Source: JBGSYN01 sp041750975 (GTDB taxonomy: Bacteria > Pseudomonadota > Alphaproteobacteria > Geminicoccales > Geminicoccaceae). Taken from it: 25,377 bases of DNA. The stretch covers positions 1 through 25,377 of the forward strand of contig JBGSYN010000027.1 of assembly GCA_041750975.1 (NCBI GenBank). Direction: 5' to 3'. The notes below the pieces were generated by a model. It searched no databases, had not been told where the DNA came from, and saw only the letters and a program-made list of their open reading frames with translations. The position numbers and the translations under genes were made by a program. Positions 22,092 through 25,377 of this stretch are shown here, one piece after another (position 1 is the first letter of the stretch; each line of letters opens with the position of its first letter).

Positions 22092-22477
22092 TCGTCGACG
22101 CCTCGGCGCTCCTGGCAATTCTTCTTGCGGAATCGGATGCACGCAAATTCGCAACGGCTATCGAGGGAACGGATGCGCCGCAGATTTCGGCCGTGAATTT
22201 CCTTGAAACGGCAATCCGGATTGATCGACAGGATAGCGTCGTTCTGATCCAGAAATTTGACGAGTTCATGGAGTTGAGTGGTCTCGCCGTTCAGCCGGTC
22301 AGCCTGTCCCAGACTCGAATTGCTCGCCTCGCCTATGCCGAATATGGCAAGGGCCGTCATCGGGCAGGACTGAATTTCGGCGACTGCTTTGCCTATGCTT
22401 TAGCCAAAGAGCGCGGCTATCCTCTGTTATTCAAGGGCGAGGATTTCATCCATACCGACATCCGCTCCGTTATCTGA
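22088..22477 (+). CDS. vapC: VapC toxin, PIN-domain ribonuclease
   Basis: PIN-domain protein of 129 residues, the standard VapC length. It starts MIVDASALLAILLAES with Asp4. The other acidic metal-binding positions are Glu40 (NFLETA), Asp99 (NFGDCFAYALA) and Asp119 (KGEDFIHTDI), so the Mg-dependent endoribonuclease site is intact. VapC toxins typically cut tRNA or rRNA and are neutralised by VapB; the RNA target here is unknown. Translation is coupled to vapB by ATGA. It is followed closely by the MOSC gene on the same strand, so read-through is possible. The system appears complete and not decayed. Confidence 0.93.
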   Translation: MIVDASALLAILLAESDARKFATAIEGTDAPQISAVNFLETAIRIDRQDSVVLIQKFDEFMELSGLAVQPVSLSQTRIARLAYAEYGKGRHRAGLNFGDCFAYALAKERGYPLLFKGEDFIHTDIRSVI

Positions 22478-22502
22478 GCCTGAGTTGCGAGGAAAACAGC
22501 CT

Positions 22503-23255
22503 TTGCCAACCCTGCAGACCATCTATCGCCACCCCGTGAAGGGGCTTTCGCCGGAGCCGCTTCAAGCCGTGAAATTGACGGCAAGCGAGGCCATGCCCCA
22601 CGATCGCATCTATGCCGTCGCGCATGCGAGAAGCCAGGTGGACCGGGCGGATCCTGCCTGGGTCGAACGCCGCAATTTTCTCGTCGTCGCGCATTCTCCG
22701 AGGGTGGTGCTGATTTCGAGCCGTTATGACGAGGCAGCAGACTCGCTCCATGTCACCACCCCGGACGACAGTCAGAGCTTCAGCCTGAGCGATCAAGCGG
22801 AGCGGCAACGGCTTGCGCGATTGCTCGAGGCCTATGCGGGTCCGACCCAGGCGCCGCCTTTCGAGGTCATCCGCCTCGCCGATGGCAGCATGACGGATTC
22901 GCCGACGGCAACATTGTCGGTGCTCAATCTGGCGTCGCTGCGGGCGCTCTCGGAGATGGTCGGGGAGCCTCTCGATCTGCGGCGGTTCCGCGGCAATCTC
23001 TGGGTCGATATCGAGCCTGCCTGGTGCGAGAACGATTGGGTCGGGCGCAAGCTCGAGATCGGCGATGTCGGCTTTCGCATCGCCGAGCGGATCGAGCGTT
23101 GTGCCGCGACCAATGCCAATCCGGCCACCGGCGATTACGATCAGAACCTGCCGCGAACTCTCCTCAAACAAACCGGCCGCGCCGATTTCGGCTGCTTGGC
23201 CGAAGTGCTGGAATCAGGCACGATACGCCTTGGCGACGCCATGAAGTTGACCTGA
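22503..23255 (+). CDS. MOSC domain-containing protein
   Basis: Protein of 250 residues: an N-terminal MOSC beta-barrel domain (MPTLQTIYRHPVKGLSPEPL) and a C-terminal MOSC domain with RFRGNL (161-166) and ERCAATNANPATGDYD around Cys200. The equivalent Cys in MOSC proteins such as mARC and YcbX binds the molybdenum of the cofactor, so a molybdenum-dependent reductase or sulfur carrier role is plausible, without known substrate. The start is TTG 22503: GAGG lies 10 nt upstream and the protein then begins MPTLQ like its relatives; the earlier TTG at 22485 overlaps that Shine-Dalgarno region and lacks its own. It lies 25 bp after vapC, but seems part of the chromosomal background. Confidence 0.88.
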   Translation: MPTLQTIYRHPVKGLSPEPLQAVKLTASEAMPHDRIYAVAHARSQVDRADPAWVERRNFLVVAHSPRVVLISSRYDEAADSLHVTTPDDSQSFSLSDQAERQRLARLLEAYAGPTQAPPFEVIRLADGSMTDSPTATLSVLNLASLRALSEMVGEPLDLRRFRGNLWVDIEPAWCENDWVGRKLEIGDVGFRIAERIERCAATNANPATGDYDQNLPRTLLKQTGRADFGCLAEVLESGTIRLGDAMKLT

Positions 23256-23350
23256 AGATCAGCACCGATAGCCTTTGGCGCGAGGGGCGTTCGCAAAAAA
23301 AACCGGTGCCATAGCTTCAGCCTTCGCCTCCGTACTCTGAGGACAAATCC

Positions 23351-23833
23351 ATGCGCACAATCATTCACGCCGTTCTCGCCCTTTGTCTCCTGGCCGCCCT
23401 GATTGCAGCCGATCTGCAGGCTCATGAATTTAAGGCGGGCGATCTCACCATCGATCATCCCTGGGCTCGCGAAACGGCTGCAAGCCAGGCCAACGGCGCC
23501 GCCTATTTCGTTGTCAAGAATCCGGGCACAACCGCTGACAGGCTGACAGGCGCCAGCGCCGAAATCGCCAAGCGGGCCGAGTTGCATACGCATCTCATGG
23601 AAGACAATGTGATGAAAATGCGGCAGGTCGAGTTCCTCGAGATCCCGGCCGAAGGCGAGGCCAGGGTCGAGCCCGGCGGCTTCCATGTGATGCTGCTGGG
23701 CCTGAAATCGCCGCTGGTCGAAGGCGAGCGTTTTCCCCTCACCCTCGAATTCGAGCAGGCCGGCACGGTCGAGGTCGACGTGGCGATCGAAGACATCACG
23801 GGCCCAGCCGACGCCGAACACGCCAACCACTAG
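23351..23833 (+). CDS. PCuAC-type periplasmic copper chaperone (DUF461)
   Basis: Protein of 160 residues. A Sec signal, MRTIIHAVLALCLLAALIAADLQA, occupies residues 1-24. The mature domain begins HEFKAGDLTIDHPWARET, with IDHPWAR typical of the family. The Cu(I) site motif H-x10-M-x21-H-x-M is exact: His79, Met90, His112 and Met114 (GGFHVMLLGL). Such proteins carry copper in the periplasm and help load the CuA or CuB centre of cytochrome c oxidase together with Sco. GAGG lies 8 nt before the ATG. It is preceded by a 95-bp gap with an A8 run and followed by two hairpins. No Sco or oxidase gene is visible in the window. Confidence 0.92.
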   Translation: MRTIIHAVLALCLLAALIAADLQAHEFKAGDLTIDHPWARETAASQANGAAYFVVKNPGTTADRLTGASAEIAKRAELHTHLMEDNVMKMRQVEFLEIPAEGEARVEPGGFHVMLLGLKSPLVEGERFPLTLEFEQAGTVEVDVAIEDITGPADAEHANH

Positions 23834-23847
23834 CGTTCGATATCGCC

Positions 23848-23897
23848 CGAAACCATCCCGAGGGGGTTTCGAAAGGGGGATTTCGCAAATCCTCCTT
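23848..23897 (+). terminator. Two tandem hairpins after the PCuAC gene
   Basis: First, CGAAACC (23848-23854) pairs with GGTTTCG (23865-23871). Second, the arms 23873-23883 and 23887-23897 form an 11-bp stem with one G-T wobble and loop CGC. They start 15 bp after the PCuAC stop. No U-run follows on the plus strand, so if this is a terminator it is not the classical type; Rho-dependent ending or 3'-end protection are alternatives. Confidence 0.45.
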
Positions 23898-24018
23898 CCG
23901 CCCTCTCATCCCTGTCGCATCTGCGCTGCCACGGCCCTATCCTTGACGCCGCTACGCGCTTAGGACAAAGCCTAGGGCCGTCGAACCTGTCTCCCGCCAA
24001 TCCCGATCGAAGCGAAAG

Positions 24019-25263
24019 ATGAGAGAGCCCCAGTTCCACCGCATTCGCCGCCTGCCCCCCTATGTCTTCAGCGAGGTCAACGCGATGAAGGCGGCGGCAC
24101 GGGCCGCCGGGCGCGACATCATCGATCTCGGCATGGGCAATCCCGACCAGCCGACGCCGCCGCATATCGTCGAGAAGATGATCGAGGCCGTGAAGGACGG
24201 CCGCACCCATCGCTACTCGACGTCGCGAGGCATCCCGGGCCTGAGGCGGGCACTGGCGGGCTACTACGACAGGCGCTTCAACGTCCGGCTCGATCCGGAG
24301 ACACAGGTCTGCGTGACCCTGGGCTCGAAGGAGGGCCTCGCCAATCTGGCCCAGGCCATCACCGCCCCGGGCGACACCATCCTTACGCCCAATCCGAGCT
24401 ACCCGATCCACCCCTATGGCTTCATCATCGCCGGCGCCGCCATCCGCCATGTGCCGATGGGCCCGGACATCGACCTCATCGCCGAACTGGCGCGGGCCGC
24501 GGAACATTCCGTGCCCTCGCCGACGGCCCTCGTCCTGAATTTTCCCTCGAACCCGACGGCCCTGGTGGCAGACCGGGATTTCTATCGAGAGGTCGTCGCC
24601 TTCGCCAAGGCGCGCGAGCTCTTCATCCTCTCCGACATCGCCTATGCCGAGATCTATTTCGGCGCCCCACCACCCTCCATCCTCGAGGTCGAGGGAGCCT
24701 TCGACGTCGCGGTGGAGTTCTCCTCGCTTTCGAAAACCTACTCGATGCCGGGCTGGCGGATCGGTTTTGCCGCAGGCAATCCGCGGCTCGTCGGCGCGTT
24801 GGCGCGGATCAAGTCCTACCTCGATTATGGCGCGTTCACCCCGATCCAGGTTGCAGCGGTCGCCGCCCTGAACGGGCCGCAGGAATGCGTCGAGGAGGCC
24901 AGACAACGCTACCGCGAACGTCGCGACGTGCTGGTCGAGGGCCTCAATCTCGCGGGCTGGCCGGTGCCTCTCCCGGAGGCCACGATGTTCTGCTGGGCGC
25001 CCTTGCCCGCAATCTTCAAGAAGCGGGGCTCGCTCGCCTTCAGCAAGCTGCTTCTGGAAGAGGCCGACGTCGCCGTCTCGCCCGGCATCGGTTTCGGTGA
25101 GTATGGCGACGGCTATGTCCGCATGGCGGTGGTCGAAAACAAGCACCGGCTGCGGCAGGCGGTGCGCAATATCAAGGCGTTCCTCGCAAGGCACGGGGCC
25201 AACTCGGCCGGTGCCGGCGTCAACGCCGCGACGAGCGGCAAGGCCATTCGGGCTGTCGCCTGA
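24019..25263 (+). CDS. PLP-dependent class I aminotransferase (LL-diaminopimelate / alanine aminotransferase type)
   Basis: Fold-type I aminotransferase of 414 residues. It opens FHRIRRLPPYVFSEVNAMK and has IIDLGMGNPDQPTPPHI (34-50), LNFPSNPTA with Asn178, ILSDIAYAEIYF with Asp206 and Tyr209, and SSLSKTYSMPGWRIGF with PLP lysine Lys239. This pattern is shared by DapL-like and AlaC-like enzymes; alphaproteobacterial members are usually annotated LL-diaminopimelate aminotransferase, though many act on alanine, glutamate or methionine-related acids. The next gene is homoserine dehydrogenase, starting on the last base of this stop (TGATG), which supports a role in aspartate-family amino acid metabolism. 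The Shine-Dalgarno is weak (GCGAAAG). A 185-bp gap upstream probably contains its promoter; none is clear. Confidence 0.9.
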   Translation: MREPQFHRIRRLPPYVFSEVNAMKAAARAAGRDIIDLGMGNPDQPTPPHIVEKMIEAVKDGRTHRYSTSRGIPGLRRALAGYYDRRFNVRLDPETQVCVTLGSKEGLANLAQAITAPGDTILTPNPSYPIHPYGFIIAGAAIRHVPMGPDIDLIAELARAAEHSVPSPTALVLNFPSNPTALVADRDFYREVVAFAKARELFILSDIAYAEIYFGAPPPSILEVEGAFDVAVEFSSLSKTYSMPGWRIGFAAGNPRLVGALARIKSYLDYGAFTPIQVAAVAALNGPQECVEEARQRYRERRDVLVEGLNLAGWPVPLPEATMFCWAPLPAIFKKRGSLAFSKLLLEEADVAVSPGIGFGEYGDGYVRMAVVENKHRLRQAVRNIKAFLARHGANSAGAGVNAATSGKAIRAVA

Positions 25264-25377
25264 TGGCTGACAGCCGCCCGCTGCGCGTCGGACTTGCCGG
25301 CCTCGGCACGGTCGGTGCCGGCGTCTTCACTATGCTCAAGGAAAACGCCGCGCTGGTCGCGGCCCGGGCCGGGCGCC
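25263..25377 (+). CDS. hom: Homoserine dehydrogenase (N-terminal 38 residues, cut by window edge)
   Basis: The visible N-terminus, MADSRPLRVGLAGLGTVGAGVFTMLKENAA, has the GxGxxG dinucleotide turn GLGTVG and the following GVFTMLKEN typical of alphaproteobacterial homoserine dehydrogenase. The enzyme reduces aspartate semialdehyde to homoserine on the threonine/methionine route. Its ATG shares one base with the stop of the aminotransferase (TGATG), so the two are translationally coupled. The rest of the gene lies beyond the window; identification rests on 38 residues plus context. Confidence 0.85.
   Translation, partial: MADSRPLRVGLAGLGTVGAGVFTMLKENAALVAARAGR

Noticed and set aside
21253..22477. 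vapBC as part of a mobile island with attachment sites
   Set aside because: No integrase, transposase, tRNA gene or flanking direct repeats could be seen; only the low GC upstream hints at transfer.
23295..23302. A8 run, read on the minus strand as a terminator U-run
   Set aside because: No minus-strand gene ends there and no adjacent stable stem was found.
23830..25194. Minus-strand 454-codon open frame
   Set aside because: Antisense to the aminotransferase, which has intact catalytic motifs; the minus frame shows none.

Overview
The window looks like chromosomal DNA of a GC-rich alphaproteobacterium, close to Rhizobiales or Rhodospirillales. This rests on high GC in the genes, long ATGA-coupled transport operons, and a class I aminotransferase directly followed by homoserine dehydrogenase. 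No rRNA, tRNA, IS element, phage gene or CRISPR array was seen. No transcription regulator gene lies in the window.

Region 1 (1-17987) is a carbohydrate or sugar-acid catabolic locus made of two divergent operons that share the 151-bp region 8894-9044. The minus-strand operon (8893 down to the left edge) encodes a MalEFG-type binding protein and two permeases without a visible ATPase, an SDR dehydrogenase, an SMP-30/gluconolactonase-type lactonase, a D-apionate-lactonase (ApnL) family protein, then a second importer of the ribose type (Tat-signal binding protein, permease, and the start of an ATPase cut by the window edge). The plus-strand operon (9045-17987) encodes three consecutive Gfo/Idh/MocA oxidoreductases, a xylose-isomerase-like TIM-barrel enzyme, and a third complete importer (binding protein, double-NBD ATPase, two permeases). 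Together these suggest uptake of one or more aldoses, oxidation to a lactone, lactone opening, and further oxidation or isomerisation. The ApnL-family protein makes apiose, or another branched or unusual sugar, the best guess. The substrate is not proven by sequence, and the later steps of the known apiose pathways are not recognisable here.

Region 2 (18000-21252, minus strand) is a two-gene unit: a GT4 glycosyltransferase overlapping by 26 bp a bacterial glycogen-debranching/amylo-alpha-1,6-glucosidase-type protein. It converges on the transport operon with only 12 bp between the stop codons.

Region 3 (21253-22477) is a 575-bp gene-free stretch, part of it strongly AT-rich, followed by a VapBC toxin-antitoxin pair with a readable promoter and operator-like palindrome.

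Region 4 (22503-25377, plus strand) holds a MOSC-domain protein, a PCuAC-type periplasmic copper chaperone, a PLP aminotransferase of the LL-diaminopimelate/alanine type, and the first 38 codons of homoserine dehydrogenase (start overlapping the preceding stop as TGATG). This region looks like core metabolism.
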